Shown here: piece after piece, positions 35,583 through 44,619 of the stretch
Layout of the letters: every line of letters begins with the position of its first letter
Position numbering within the stretch: position 1 is the first letter of the stretch
Origin: Streptomyces sp. NBC_01276
Lineage (GTDB): Bacteria > Actinomycetota > Actinomycetes > Streptomycetales > Streptomycetaceae
Direction of reading: 5' to 3'
DNA: 64,000 bases
Assembly (NCBI RefSeq): GCF_041435355.1
Contig: NZ_CP108442.1
Coordinates: 1,302,001 to 1,366,000 of the forward strand
Notes under the pieces: generated by a model
The model's database searches: none
What the model saw: the letters and a program-made list of their open reading frames with translations, nothing else
What the model was told of the DNA's origin: nothing
Made by a program: the position numbers and the translations under genes

Positions 35583-36799
35583 GACAGCAGGCCGGCGCCG
35601 ACCGGACCGGGGCTGCTCTGGCCGAGGGCGTTGAAGGAGTCCGCGACCCTGGTCAGCCAGTCCACCTCGTCGCGGAAGTCCTCGTACGGCGGCCGTGCCG
35701 GGATGTCGGACTCGGCGTCGGCCCGCTCCGCCCGCTCGGCCCGTTCCTCGGCGGGACGGCTCAGGACGGCGCGCACCTGGAGCGCCTCGCCCAGCGGGGA
35801 GGTGGGGTCCTCGGGGAGGTCCAGCGAGCGCGCGACGCGGGAGAACTCCGCCATCGAGAGCGCGGTGCGCAGGATCAGCTGTCCGTCCCGTATCTCGATC
35901 ACGCGCCGGTAGAGGCTGTACTGGGGATCGCGGGGCGGCACCAGGTCGCCCAGCCAGGACCTCGGCGGGTCGAGGGCGATGTCGGGCGACGCCTGGTACA
36001 GCGCCCACCACAGGGGCCGCAGCCGCAGGTACGAGCGGTAGCTGCGGATCCAGCCGCGGGCGCGCGTGATGTGGATGCCCCAGGAGGGGATGGTCCAGCC
36101 GGCGATCTGCAGCAGTGCGCCGACGCTGCCGCTGGTCCACTGGACGGGGTCGAGGGCGGCCGCGTCGAAGCCCAGGCGCGTGCCCGCGATCTGGATGCCC
36201 CGGGTGACGCAGTAGACCAGGATCAGGCTGGCGCCGACGGTGACCGTGCGCATGCCGACCTTGAGCCACTGGCGGTTGACCATCCCGGTGAAGCGCAGCG
36301 ACAGCCGGACCGTCTCGAACTGCCCGACGGCGCACACCAGCAGGTAGAACGACATGTAGAGGGCGTATCCGCGGTGCTGGATGCTGAGCAGGATGGTGGA
36401 GGTGGCCGTCTCGGAGTGGGCCACGGGGCCGACGACGAAGGAGGAGACCACCAGCACGGCCAGGGCCGCGCCGAAGACGAGGACGCGGCGGCGCGCCATC
36501 CGCGGGGCCTCGGCGGGCGGCACCGACCAGTAGACGAGGACCACCTGCTGGGCCGCGGTGAGCACGACCACCGCCGCCTGGGTGATCAGGGAGGTGATGT
36601 TCGGCAGCCCGAAGAAGCCGGAGATGTGCAGCCGCAGCTGGTCCAGGTCGACGAGGAAACTGATCCCGGAGCAGAGGAAGTAGGTGCACAGGGCCCACAG
36701 GGCGACGTCGCGCCGGCGGCGCAGCAGGTCGGGGAGGCGGTAGCCGAAGGCCGCGAGGCCCACGAAGGCGCAGACCCACGCGAGGACCGTGTAGATCAC
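35579..36799 (-). CDS. Seven-helix membrane protein, MAB_1171c family
   Basis: This 406-residue protein has seven predicted membrane helices in residues 2-240 (IYTVLAWVCAFVGLAAFGY, VALWALCTYFLCSGISFLV, and so on to SVGALLQIAGWTIPSWGI) and a cytosolic C-terminal domain of about 165 residues (RSYRSYLRLRPLWWALYQASPDIAL, ALSMAEFSRVARSLDLPEDP). The pattern fits the MAB_1171c family, called a putative transporter but without known substrate. The topology could also suit a receptor. It starts at a GTG whose GTGA overlaps the stop of the ImmA/IrrE gene, and it overlaps the next gene by ATGA. This exact coupling suggests a three-protein unit. Confidence 0.8.
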   Translation of the reverse strand: MIYTVLAWVCAFVGLAAFGYRLPDLLRRRRDVALWALCTYFLCSGISFLVDLDQLRLHISGFFGLPNITSLITQAAVVVLTAAQQVVLVYWSVPPAEAPRMARRRVLVFGAALAVLVVSSFVVGPVAHSETATSTILLSIQHRGYALYMSFYLLVCAVGQFETVRLSLRFTGMVNRQWLKVGMRTVTVGASLILVYCVTRGIQIAGTRLGFDAAALDPVQWTSGSVGALLQIAGWTIPSWGIHITRARGWIRSYRSYLRLRPLWWALYQASPDIALDPPRSWLGDLVPPRDPQYSLYRRVIEIRDGQLILRTALSMAEFSRVARSLDLPEDPTSPLGEALQVRAVLSRPAEERAERAERADAESDIPARPPYEDFRDEVDWLTRVADSFNALGQSSPGPVGAGLLS

Positions 36800-37386
36800 G
36801 CGGGCCCCTGGTCGGGTCGGCCGAGTCCGCTCTCGATGCGGGCCACGATCTCGGCGGCCTCGTCCGGGACGCCCCAGGCCGGTTCCGTCCAGCGCTTGGC
36901 GGCGCGGGCCAGGATCAGCGAGGCCATCGTCTCGGCCTCCTGCTCCTCGTCGTCGCTGTAGCGGGAGCGCATCAGCATGCCCCGCACGGCTTCGGGCTCG
37001 ACGTCGGGCAGGAGCAGGCTCGGATCGCCCGGATCGTTCCGGTCGAGTTGCACCGAGCCGCTGTGGTCGAAAGCGATGTGGGCGAGTTCGTGCGCGATGA
37101 TGTGTTCTTTGTGTGAAGGCGTCGCCGCCTGCTCGAACACAATGACGTCGAACTCATCCATTTTCAGCCAGATTCCGAACAAGTGCCGTTCGGGGAAAGG
37201 CGTCGCCAGCAAATGGATGGGACGTTGACGGCGCTCACTGAGGTGGCGCAGGAGTTCGTCGATTCCACAGCCGTGTTCCATGCCCCATTCCGCGAGCAGG
37301 GCCTCACACGTGTGACGGACCTTCTTGAGGCGGCGCCTGAGCCGCCTGTCCTCCGACGCCGGTAGGCCGGTGCCAGGTAACTTCAT
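36796..37386 (-). CDS. ImmA/IrrE-type metallopeptidase
   Basis: The 196-residue protein has the zinc motif HEXXH at H99-E100-L-A-H103 in HIIAHELAHIAFDHSG, with a downstream Glu-rich helix (DEEQEAETMASLIL) as third-ligand candidate. ImmA-type peptidases cleave repressors to switch on mobile elements or stress genes; IrrE controls radiation response. The usual XRE repressor partner is not adjacent. Instead the gene leads an operon with a seven-helix membrane protein and a helical-repeat protein. The basic N-terminus, RRLRRRLKKVRHTCEALLAEWG, may bind a partner. ATG 37386 is chosen as the first good start. Confidence 0.88.
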   Translation of the reverse strand: MKLPGTGLPASEDRRLRRRLKKVRHTCEALLAEWGMEHGCGIDELLRHLSERRQRPIHLLATPFPERHLFGIWLKMDEFDVIVFEQAATPSHKEHIIAHELAHIAFDHSGSVQLDRNDPGDPSLLLPDVEPEAVRGMLMRSRYSDDEEQEAETMASLILARAAKRWTEPAWGVPDEAAEIVARIESGLGRPDQGPA

Positions 37387-37492
37387 CCCTCAGTCCTCCG
37401 GCGAACCCAGCGGTCGGACAACGCGGCCATGATGCCACACGCCCAACTCCCGCCTGTTCGACGTACGTTCTATCCGGCCATTCCCCCCGGCA

Positions 37493-37526
37493 TTCCGGCC
37501 GCGGTCCGGTGGGACCGCGGCCGGAA
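37493..37526 (-). terminator. Long perfect hairpin after the aminotransferase gene
   Basis: A 15-bp perfect stem: TTCCGGCCGCGGTCC (37493-37507) and its complement (37512-37526) flank a GGTG loop. It lies 29 bp beyond the aminotransferase stop in the leftward direction and isolates it from the ImmA operon. Confidence 0.7.
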
Positions 37527-37554
37527 AGGAGCCGTGGCGCGGCGCGGGGGAACG

Positions 37555-38742
37555 TCAACGCGTCGCGAGAACCTCCGCTATGCCGCGCGCGAGACAAGGG
37601 ATCCGGTCGGCCGGAATGCCCGCGATGTTGATCCGGCCGGCGGTGGTTCCGTAGATCGCGTGTTCCCTGCGCAGCCGGAGCATCTCCTGCGACGTGAGCG
37701 GGAGCATCGAGAACATGCCGCGCTGCCGGGCGAGCGACCGGGCCTGGACCTCGTGGCCGTCGGCGCTCAGGCGGGCGGTCAGTTCCGACCGGTTGGCTTC
37801 GATCCTGCCCCGCATGACGTCCAGTTCGGCCCGCCAGAGCGCCCGCAGGCCCTCGTCCTCCAGGACGGTCGTGACGACGGCGGCCCCGTGCTCGGGCGGC
37901 ATCGAGTACAGGGTGCGGGCGGCGTTCTGCAGGGCCGTCTCGGCGTGCCGCACCGAACGGCCCGACGCGCCGAGGACGATGGCGCAGCCGGTGCGGTCGC
38001 TGTAGAGGCCGAAATTCTTCGAGCAGCTGACGGCGATGAGCATCTCCGGGACCCGCGCGGCCAGGTGGCGCGTGGCCCACAGGTCGGCCTCCAGGCCGTC
38101 GCCGAGCCCGTGGTAGGCGAGGTCGACGAACGGAACCCAGCCGCCCCGCACCGCCAGTTCGGCCAGCGCCGCCCAGTCCTCCCCGGAGGGGTCGGCTCCG
38201 GTAGGGTTGTGGCAGCAGCCCTGGAGCAGGACGACGTCGTCGCGTCCCGCCTCCCCCAGCTCCGCGAGGACGCCCGCGGAGTCGAAGCCGCCCTCGTCGT
38301 CGCACCAGCCGAAGGTGCGCACCCGGAGCCCTGCGGCCTCCAGGATCGGCTGGTGGTTCACGTACGCCGGGTCGCTGATCCACACCGTGGTTCCCGGGCG
38401 GGTCCGGCAGATCAGGTCGGCCAGCAGACGCAGCGCGCCGGAGCCGGCGACGGTCTGGACGGCCGCGGCCCGGTCGGCTTCCGCGCCCGGCCCCAGCACC
38501 ATGGCGAGCAGGGCCCGGTTGAAGGCGGCGTTTCCGGACAGCCCCCGGTACTCCTTGGACTCCGAACGCTCCGCGAGGCGGATCTCGGCCTCCCGCACGG
38601 CGGCCATGACGGGGGTGCGGCCGGAGGGGTCCCGGTAGACGCCGAGGACCAGGTTGAGCCGCTCGGCGCGCTCGTCGGAACCGAACTCGTACGTCAGGTC
38701 CCACAGCGGGTCGGTGGGCGGCGGCGGGAGGAGCTCAAGCAT
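37555..38742 (-). CDS. PLP-dependent aromatic/aspartate aminotransferase (AspC/TyrB type)
   Basis: The 395-residue enzyme resembles the enterobacterial-type class I aminotransferases. It starts MLELLPPPPTDPLWDLTYEF and continues NLVLGVYRDPSGRTPVMAAV, EYRGLSGNAAFNRAL, LLQGCCHNPTGADPS, FVDLAYHGLGDG, and the PLP-lysine in SCSKNFGLYSDRTGC. The C-terminal RQRGMFSMLPL and GRINIAGI motif bind the substrate carboxylate. It transfers the amino group between aromatic amino acids or aspartate and 2-oxoglutarate. The start overlaps the EamA exporter gene by 8 bp, and both diverge from an Lrp regulator, suggesting amino-acid homeostasis or export. Confidence 0.9.
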   Translation of the reverse strand: MLELLPPPPTDPLWDLTYEFGSDERAERLNLVLGVYRDPSGRTPVMAAVREAEIRLAERSESKEYRGLSGNAAFNRALLAMVLGPGAEADRAAAVQTVAGSGALRLLADLICRTRPGTTVWISDPAYVNHQPILEAAGLRVRTFGWCDDEGGFDSAGVLAELGEAGRDDVVLLQGCCHNPTGADPSGEDWAALAELAVRGGWVPFVDLAYHGLGDGLEADLWATRHLAARVPEMLIAVSCSKNFGLYSDRTGCAIVLGASGRSVRHAETALQNAARTLYSMPPEHGAAVVTTVLEDEGLRALWRAELDVMRGRIEANRSELTARLSADGHEVQARSLARQRGMFSMLPLTSQEMLRLRREHAIYGTTAGRINIAGIPADRIPCLARGIAEVLATR

Positions 38743-39733
38743 CTGCGGGGACCTCGGGGCGGGGTTGGGGGCGGGCGGTGGCGGAACGGCGGTTGGCGAG
38801 CACGACGCCGGCGGTGATCAGGGGGACGCCGATCAGCACGGCGGTGGTCGGGGACTCGCCGAGCAGCGGGATGGCGAGGAGGACGACGGCCACGGGGCTG
38901 AGGCTGCCGACGACGGAGCTGCGCTCCGCGCCGAGCCGGCGGATGGCGAAGGCGTAGAGGAGGCCGGCGCACAGTCCGACGCCGAGCCCCTGCACCACGA
39001 GGAACAGGGCGATGTCGCCGCCCGCCGCGTGGGCGAGGCCGGTCGGGAGCACCCCGGTCAGCACCAGCAGGCCGATCACCGCGAAGGAGGGCAGGCACAG
39101 GAGGCCGATCGAGCCTACGGGGTCGAGGTCCACGTCGCGCAGGCCCACCGTGTACAGGGCCCACAGGCCGCTGGCCACCAGCAGGGTTCCGGCGCCCTCC
39201 AGGACGTCGGCGTCGACCGGGACCACGTAGCGCCAGACCAGGGCGGCCACACCCAGCGCGATCAGCGCGAGCCCGGCGATCTGCGTCCCCCGGGGCAGGC
39301 CGCGGCCCCGGGCGGCCATCAGGGCGGCGACGAAGAGCGGGACCATCCCGGGGACGATCGAGCCGACGAAGGCCGCCGAGGTGAGGGCGCCGCCGTGCAT
39401 GGCGGCCAGGAAGAAGGGCACCCCGGCCCCGCAGATGATCTTGGCGGCCGCGCCCGGCCGTACGGCGGCGATCCGCCGGCGCCGACGCCACAGGGCGGGC
39501 GCCAGGACGAGCAGCGGGACCCCGAAGCGCAGCAGTGCCGCGTCGGCGGGGAGCAGCGTGGAGGCGCTCAGGGCGCGGGCGCTGAGCGCGAAGGCGGCCC
39601 AGATGGCCACCGTGACCAGCAGCGCCGCCATGCCCCGGGCCTGGGGGGAGAGCCCGAACCGGCCGGGGTGTCCGGCCGGCTCGCTCACCGTGTGGGGAGG
39701 CTCGGCCGCTCGGGTGGTGTTCGTCGCGACCAA
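38735..39733 (-). CDS. EamA/DMT-family transporter
   Basis: The 332-residue membrane protein has ten hydrophobic segments in two EamA repeats, from AALLVTVAIWAAFALSARAL to VVLLAIPLLGESPTTAVLIGVPLITAGVVL. The family exports amino acids and other metabolites. The TTG start at 39733 is supported by GGAG eight bases upstream; no ATG gives the first helix. The tight overlap with the aminotransferase gene and the divergent Lrp gene suggest that it exports an amino acid handled by that enzyme, which is inference. The hydrophilic C-terminus reads RRSATARPQPRPEVPADA. Confidence 0.9.
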   Translation of the reverse strand: MVATNTTRAAEPPHTVSEPAGHPGRFGLSPQARGMAALLVTVAIWAAFALSARALSASTLLPADAALLRFGVPLLVLAPALWRRRRRIAAVRPGAAAKIICGAGVPFFLAAMHGGALTSAAFVGSIVPGMVPLFVAALMAARGRGLPRGTQIAGLALIALGVAALVWRYVVPVDADVLEGAGTLLVASGLWALYTVGLRDVDLDPVGSIGLLCLPSFAVIGLLVLTGVLPTGLAHAAGGDIALFLVVQGLGVGLCAGLLYAFAIRRLGAERSSVVGSLSPVAVVLLAIPLLGESPTTAVLIGVPLITAGVVLANRRSATARPQPRPEVPADA

Positions 39734-39820
39734 GGAAGTGACTCCAGCCTCTGCTACACGGACCGGTCCGGTCCGCTCCCGGGCAACGCTAGGGCTTGGG
39801 GCGGGGCAGCCGATTGCCAG

Positions 39821-39858
39821 TTCTGCCGCTCGGACATACGTTTGGGGCAGAATCTGCC
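39821..39858. promoter_or_regulatory. Candidate Lrp operator between EamA and Lrp genes
   Basis: GGCAGAATCTGCC at 39846-39858 is an inverted repeat (GGCAGA-A-TCTGCC). A second half-site TTCTGCC lies at 39821-39827, about three helical turns away from ATCTGCC (39852-39858), preceded by TTGCCAG. Lrp octamers commonly wrap several phased sites. Inference only. Confidence 0.45.
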
Positions 39859-39894
39859 AAGGAGTGGCGAAGAACAGCCGAGGAGCGCCGGAAC

Positions 39895-40383
39895 GTGGCC
39901 ATGGACGCGGTCGATCTGCAGATCATCCGGGAGTTGCAGGCCGACGGCCGGCTGTCCAACCAGGACCTCGCCGACCGGGTGCGGCTCTCCCCCTCGCCCT
40001 GTCTGCGCCGCGTCCGCCGGCTGGAGGAGGCGGGCCTGATCCGCGGCTACACGGCGATGGTCGACCAGGTCGCCTTCGGGCTGCCGATCACCGTCTTCGT
40101 CCGTATCCGCCTGGAGCGGCACACGGCGGAGGCGGTCCGGCTCTTCGAGGAGCACGTCGCGGTCATCGAGCACATCCAGGACTGCTACCTGATGGCGGGC
40201 AGCAGCGACTACCTGCTGCGGGTGGTCATCGAGGACCTGGAGGCCTACGAATCCCTGGTGCGCCACCGGATCCACGCCATCCCGGGGATCGCCTCGATCG
40301 AGTCGAGTTTCGCGTTCGGCAGCGTGAAGCAGTCCCGCACCTACCCCCGCCCCACCCCGGGGAGCTCGGCGCGCCGCCTCTGA
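39895..40383 (+). CDS. Lrp/AsnC-family transcriptional regulator
   Basis: The 162-residue protein has the Lrp N-terminal helix-turn-helix (DLQIIRELQADGRLSNQDLADRVRLSPSPCLRRVRRLEEAGLIRGY) spanning about residues 6-55 and the RAM ligand domain (TVFVRIRLERHTAEAV, YLMAGSSDYLLRVVIEDLEAY). The Ser-Pro-Ser-Pro recognition helix and the GSSDY ligand loop are typical. It probably binds an amino acid and controls the divergent exporter/aminotransferase operon. GTG 39895 has AGGAG nine bases upstream and is preferred over ATG 39901. Confidence 0.92.
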   Translation: MAMDAVDLQIIRELQADGRLSNQDLADRVRLSPSPCLRRVRRLEEAGLIRGYTAMVDQVAFGLPITVFVRIRLERHTAEAVRLFEEHVAVIEHIQDCYLMAGSSDYLLRVVIEDLEAYESLVRHRIHAIPGIASIESSFAFGSVKQSRTYPRPTPGSSARRL

Positions 40384-40450
40384 CCGGGGCCCGAGGGGGG
40401 CTCTGACCGGGGCGCGAGGGAGCCTACGGCCGGGGCGCGAGGGAGCCTAC
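40382..40450. repeat. Three tandem 23-bp repeats at a convergent gene junction
   Basis: Units at 40382-40404, 40405-40427 and 40428-40450 follow the pattern GACCGGGGCGCGAGGGAGC plus four bases; units 2 and 3 differ by a single base, while unit 1 is more diverged. They begin inside the stop codon of the Lrp gene and end over the stop codon of the macrodomain gene, whose TAG is read from CTA in unit 3. Confidence 0.85.
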
Positions 40451-40965
40451 GACGCCGCCGCGACCGCCGCCGCGAAGGCGGCGTGGGCCGCCGCGTCGAA
40501 GAGCACGAAGCGGACCTCCTCGACCCGGGTCGGGGCAGCCCGTACGGTCTCCACCGCGATCCGGGCCCCGTCGTCCATCGGCCAGCCGTAGATCCCGGTG
40601 GAGATCGCGGGGAACGCGACCGTACGCGCACCCAGCTCGTCGGCGACCCGCAGCGACTCCCGGTAGCAGGAGGCCAGCAGCTCCGAGCGGTCCTCGTCCC
40701 GCGACCAGACCGGGCCGACGGTGTGGATGACGTGCTCCGCCGGGAGGCGGCCCGCCGTGGTGGCGACCGCGCGGCCGGTCGGGAGGCCCTTGCCGTAGTG
40801 GGAGCGCCTCAGGTCCTCGCAGGCGGCGAGGATCTCCGGGCCGCCGCGCCGGTGGATGGCGCCGTCCACTCCCCCGCCGCCGAGCAGCGAGGAGTTCGCG
40901 GCGTTGACGACCGCGTCCGCCTCCTCTGCGGTGATGTCTCCCTGGACGAGGATGATGCGCACCAT
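40447..40965 (-). CDS. Macrodomain protein (O-acetyl-ADP-ribose deacetylase-like)
   Basis: The 172-residue protein is a single macrodomain that binds ADP-ribose and removes acyl or ADP-ribosyl groups. Motifs are [23 protein letters not shown] (Asn catalytic region), [32 protein letters not shown] and [12 protein letters not shown]. The ATG at 40965 shares one base with the stop of the upstream oxidoreductase gene (TGATG), so the genes are coupled. Most Streptomyces carry such genes as part of NAD or ADP-ribose turnover. Substrate is not evident from the sequence. Confidence 0.93.
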   Translation of the reverse strand: MVRIILVQGDITAEEADAVVNAANSSLLGGGGVDGAIHRRGGPEILAACEDLRRSHYGKGLPTGRAVATTAGRLPAEHVIHTVGPVWSRDEDRSELLASCYRESLRVADELGARTVAFPAISTGIYGWPMDDGARIAVETVRAAPTRVEEVRFVLFDAAAHAAFAAAVAAAS

Positions 40966-42383
40966 CACGAGGCCTTTCGCAGGTGCCGCCAGACGGCCTT
41001 GGCGGCGTTGTGGCCGGACATCCCGTGGACGCCCGGGCCCGGCGGGGTCGCCGAGGAGCAGAGGAACACGGCCGGGTGGGCCGTGGCGTACGGGAACAGG
41101 GTGACCTTCGGCCGGAGCAGGAGCTGGAGGCCGGAGGCGGCGCCGCAGGCGATGTCCCCGCCGACGTAGTTGGGGTTGCGGGCGGCGAGCTGCGGCGGTC
41201 CGGCCGTGGCGCGGGCCAGCACCAGGTCGCGGAAGCCCGGGGCGAAGCGCTCCAGCTGCCGCTCGACGGCCTCGGTGAGGTCTCCGTCCCAGCCCGCGGG
41301 CACGTGCCCGTAGGCCCAGAACACGTGCTTGCCGCTCGGGGCCCGGCCAGGGTCGACCAGGCTGGGCTGCGCGGTGATGAGGAAGGGGCTGCGGGGGGCC
41401 CGGCCGCCGCAGGCCAGCTGGAGGGCGGCGTCGATGTCGCGGCTGCCGGGGCCGATCTGCACGGTGCCGGCCCGGCGGGGGGCCTCGGCGGTCCAGGGCA
41501 CCGGGCCGTCGAGCGCGTAGTCGAGCTTGAACGCGGCGGCGCCGTACCGGTAACCGTCGTACGCGCGGCCGAGGCGGGCGATCCGGGCCAGGGCGGTCGG
41601 CGAGGTGTCGAAGACGTACGCGCGGGCGGGCGGCAGGTCGTCGAGCCGCTTGACCTCGAAGCCGGTGTGCACGGTGCCGCCGAGGTCCGCCAGGTACCCG
41701 GCGAGCGCGTCGGAGACCGACTGCGAGCCGCCGCGCGCCATCGGCCAGCCGCCCGCGTGCGCGGCCAGCGCGAAGACGAGGCCGACCGCGCCGGTCCCGA
41801 TCCCGCTCAGCGGGGCGATGACGTGAGCCACGAGCCCGGCGAACAGGGCACGCGCGCGGTCGTCGCGGAAGCGGCGCAGCAGCCAGGTGGAGGGCGGCAG
41901 CCCGGCCAGGCCGAAGCGGGCCAGGGTCAGCGGGTCCCGGGGCAGGGCGGTGGACGGCAGGGACATGAAGTCCCGTGCGAGGGTGTCCCATTTGCCGAGG
42001 TACGGCTGGACGAGACGGCGGTACGCGCCCGCGTCGCGGGGCCCGAGGGAGGCCGCGGTCTCGGCGACGGAGCGGGAGAGCACCGCGGCCGTGCCGTCGT
42101 CGAAGGGGTGCGCCATGGGCAGCGGGGCGTGCAGCCACTCCAGCCCGTAGCGCTTCAGCGGCATCGTCGCGAAGACCGGGGAACCGGCGCCCAGCGGGTG
42201 CACCGCCGAGCAGGGGTCGTGGCGGAAGCCGGGGAGGGTGAGCTCCTCGGTGCGGGCCCCGCCCCCGATGCCGTCCGCCGCCTCGAACACGGCAACGGAG
42301 CAGCCCCGGCGGGCCAGTTCGACCGCGGCCGTCAGGCCGTTGGGCCCCGCCCCCACCACGACTGCGTCGAGAATCGACGGCAC
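40965..42383 (-). CDS. Phytoene-desaturase-like FAD-dependent oxidoreductase
   Basis: This 472-residue protein has the FAD-binding N-terminus [40 protein letters not shown], which is typical of the CrtI/phytoene-dehydrogenase-like amine-oxidase clan, and a C-terminal region ending [15 protein letters not shown]. No carotenoid genes are nearby, and many actinobacterial members with this pattern have unknown substrates. The ATG at 42383 precedes the fingerprint directly. Coupling with a macrodomain protein by a TGATG junction is unexplained. Confidence 0.88.
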   Translation of the reverse strand: MPSILDAVVVGAGPNGLTAAVELARRGCSVAVFEAADGIGGGARTEELTLPGFRHDPCSAVHPLGAGSPVFATMPLKRYGLEWLHAPLPMAHPFDDGTAAVLSRSVAETAASLGPRDAGAYRRLVQPYLGKWDTLARDFMSLPSTALPRDPLTLARFGLAGLPPSTWLLRRFRDDRARALFAGLVAHVIAPLSGIGTGAVGLVFALAAHAGGWPMARGGSQSVSDALAGYLADLGGTVHTGFEVKRLDDLPPARAYVFDTSPTALARIARLGRAYDGYRYGAAAFKLDYALDGPVPWTAEAPRRAGTVQIGPGSRDIDAALQLACGGRAPRSPFLITAQPSLVDPGRAPSGKHVFWAYGHVPAGWDGDLTEAVERQLERFAPGFRDLVLARATAGPPQLAARNPNYVGGDIACGAASGLQLLLRPKVTLFPYATAHPAVFLCSSATPPGPGVHGMSGHNAAKAVWRHLRKAS

Positions 42384-42462
42384 TGACAGCTCCTTCGTCC
42401 GGCGGCGGCCTCCGCTCCCAGGATATTCCGCCCGTCCATACGGGCCCCGCGCGCCCGCGCGC

Positions 42463-43287
42463 CTACGCCCCCCGCAGCAACTCGCGGATCCGTACGGCGG
42501 TGGCCTCGTCGCGCCCCACCGCGAAGGGCAGGGCGTTGTCCCGGTCCACCCGGAAGGGGACGCCGTCGACGGTGGACTGGGCGCCGCCCGCCTCGGCGAC
42601 CAGCAGCAGCCCGGCCGCGTGGTCCCAGGCCGAGGGCCAGGTGAACGCCAGGCCGTCCATCTCGCCCCGGGCCACCTTGAGGTACTCCAGGCCGGCCGAA
42701 CCGCAGGGCCGGGCGGCGACGCCGGGCACGTCGAGCCGGGCCAGGGTCCGCCTGTCCTCCTCGGAGGTGTACAGCGGATGCGCCATCGCGACCCGGAGCA
42801 CGGCGCCGGGCTCCGGCGAACCGGCGTGGATCCGCTCGCCGTTGACGTACGCGCCCTGCCCGCGCACGGCGGTGGCGAGCTCGTCCAGCACCGGCGCGAA
42901 GGTCCAGGAGGCGAGTATCTCGCCGCGGTGGGCCAGCGCGACCAGGGTGCAGAAGGCGGGGTCGCCGCCCACGAACTGGCGGGTGCCGTCGACGGGGTCG
43001 ACGATCCAGACGGGCGCGTCGGCGCGGAGCGCGGCGTAGACGCCCGGGTCGGCGTGGACGGCTTCCTCGCCTACCACGGCCGAGCCGGGCAGCAACCGGG
43101 TCAGCGAGGCGGTCAGGTGCTCCTCCGCCAGCCGGTCGGCGATGGTCACCAGGTCGTGGGGGCCGCTCTTCTGGTCGACCTCGTGCCGGGCGAGCTGCCG
43201 GAATCTCGGTATGATCTCCACCGCCGCCGCCTTGCGGACGGCTTCTTCGACGGCGGACAGGTCACGGGCCAGAAATTCATCGATCAT
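42463..43287 (-). CDS. Inositol-monophosphatase-family phosphatase
   Basis: The 274-residue enzyme belongs to the Mg-dependent inositol monophosphatase family, which also contains histidinol-phosphate phosphatase and CysQ. It shows [10 protein letters not shown] (metal Glu pair), [15 protein letters not shown] (DPxDGT metal site) and [22 protein letters not shown] (WDxAAG motif). The substrate could be inositol phosphate, a sugar phosphate or histidinol phosphate. The start ATG at 43287 has a GGAGG only one base away, which is unusually close; no better start is visible. It is divergent from the GST-like gene. Confidence 0.9.
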   Translation of the reverse strand: MIDEFLARDLSAVEEAVRKAAAVEIIPRFRQLARHEVDQKSGPHDLVTIADRLAEEHLTASLTRLLPGSAVVGEEAVHADPGVYAALRADAPVWIVDPVDGTRQFVGGDPAFCTLVALAHRGEILASWTFAPVLDELATAVRGQGAYVNGERIHAGSPEPGAVLRVAMAHPLYTSEEDRRTLARLDVPGVAARPCGSAGLEYLKVARGEMDGLAFTWPSAWDHAAGLLLVAEAGGAQSTVDGVPFRVDRDNALPFAVGRDEATAVRIRELLRGA

Positions 43288-43456
43288 GCCTCCAGCAAAG
43301 CACGCCCCGCCGACAATCCCCACCGACAATGCGGGTCGCCCGACCGCACACCTCGTGGACTGCGGGTGAACCCGGCCGGCGAGGGCCGGGTCGAGGGACG
43401 CCGGAGCCCCGGTGGAGCGGCCGCTCACCACCCCGGTTCCTGGGTAGGGCCCGGGG

Positions 43457-44467
43457 ATGAGCTACGTACGCCCCGCCAAGGGGTACTCCCGCGACAGCCG
43501 CTACATCACCACCCGGATCACCGCCGACGGCCGCGACGGCTTCCCGGTGGAGCCCGGTCGCTACCGTCTCGTGGTGAGCCGCGCCTGCCCCTGGGCACAG
43601 CGCGCGATGATCGTCCGACGGCTCCTCGGGCTGGAGGAGGCCCTGCCCATGGCCGTCGCCGGACCGACGCACGACAAGCGCAGCTGGACCTTCGACCTCG
43701 ACCCGCAGGGCCGCGACCCGGTGCTGGGGATAGAGCGGCTCCAGGAGGCGTACTTCGCCCGCGACCCGGACTACGACCGGGGCATCACCGTGCCCGCGAT
43801 CGTGGACGTGCCGAGCGGCGAGGTGGTCACCAACGACTACGCGCAGATCACCGTCGACATGTCGCTGGAGTGGACGGCGTACCACCGCGACGGGGCACCG
43901 GACCTGTACCCGGCCGCGCTCCGGCCCGAGATCGACGCGGTGAACGAGGAGGTCTACACGGACGTCAACGACGGGGTCTACCGCACCGGGTTCGCCAAGT
44001 CGCAGGAGGCGTACACGGCTGCGTACGAGCGGCTCTTCGCCCGTCTCGACCGGCTCTCCGAGCGGCTGGAGCGGTCGCGCTACCTCGTCGGCGAGACGAT
44101 CACCGAAGCGGACGTACGGCTGTTCACCACGCTGGTGCGCTTCGACGCCGTCTACCACGGCCACTTCAAGTGCAACCGGCAGAAGCTCTCGGAGATGCCG
44201 GTGCTGTGGGCGTACACCCGGGACCTGTTCCAGACGCCCGGCTTCGGGGACACGGTCGACTTCGACCACATCAAGAAGCACTTCTACCTCGTCCACAGCC
44301 ACATCAACCCGTCCGGGATCGTTCCCGACGGCCCCGACCCGTCGGGCTGGCTCGAACCGCACGGCCGGGCGGCGCTGGGCGGACGCCCCTTCGGGGACGG
44401 CACCCCGCCCGCGCCCCCCTCCCCCGCCGAGGCGGTCCCGCACCGGCGCGCCCCGTCGCACCCCTGA
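43457..44467 (+). CDS. Xi-class glutathione-S-transferase-like reductase
   Basis: The 336-residue protein resembles glutathionyl-hydroquinone reductases (YqjG/EcM4, Xi class). It has RYRLVVSRACPWAQRAMIVRRLLGLE with the active-site Cys, a thioredoxin-like N-terminal domain, VVTNDYAQITVDMS, and a C-terminal helical domain with TLVRFDAVYHGHFKCNRQKL. Actinobacteria make mycothiol instead of glutathione, so the physiological thiol is likely mycothiol; this is inference. A long Pro-rich tail with no homology pattern (PPAPPSPAEAVPHR) ends the protein. Confidence 0.9.
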   Translation: MSYVRPAKGYSRDSRYITTRITADGRDGFPVEPGRYRLVVSRACPWAQRAMIVRRLLGLEEALPMAVAGPTHDKRSWTFDLDPQGRDPVLGIERLQEAYFARDPDYDRGITVPAIVDVPSGEVVTNDYAQITVDMSLEWTAYHRDGAPDLYPAALRPEIDAVNEEVYTDVNDGVYRTGFAKSQEAYTAAYERLFARLDRLSERLERSRYLVGETITEADVRLFTTLVRFDAVYHGHFKCNRQKLSEMPVLWAYTRDLFQTPGFGDTVDFDHIKKHFYLVHSHINPSGIVPDGPDPSGWLEPHGRAALGGRPFGDGTPPAPPSPAEAVPHRRAPSHP

Positions 44468-44490
44468 CACGACCGCGGCGGGCGGGGGCG

Positions 44491-44528
44491 GGCGGCCCCG
44501 GCCCCGCCCGCCCGGGGCCGGGGCCGCC
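44491..44528 (+). terminator. Strong GC hairpin after the GST-like gene
   Basis: A perfect 16-bp stem, GGCGGCCCCGGCCCCG at 44491-44506 and its complement at 44513-44528, with a 6-nt CCCGCC loop. It starts 24 bases after the stop. Confidence 0.75.
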
Positions 44529-44619
44529 CCGCGGCGGGGAAATTGCCCGGCCCGTGTCGGTGGCGGATGCGAGGATCGGCGCGGCGCCGGGCATCCGGCC
44601 GCACTGGAGGGGGACGGGC

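Noticed and set aside
40382..40450. Attachment or inverted-repeat end of a mobile element
   Set aside because: No integrase, transposase or tRNA nearby, and the units are direct repeats.
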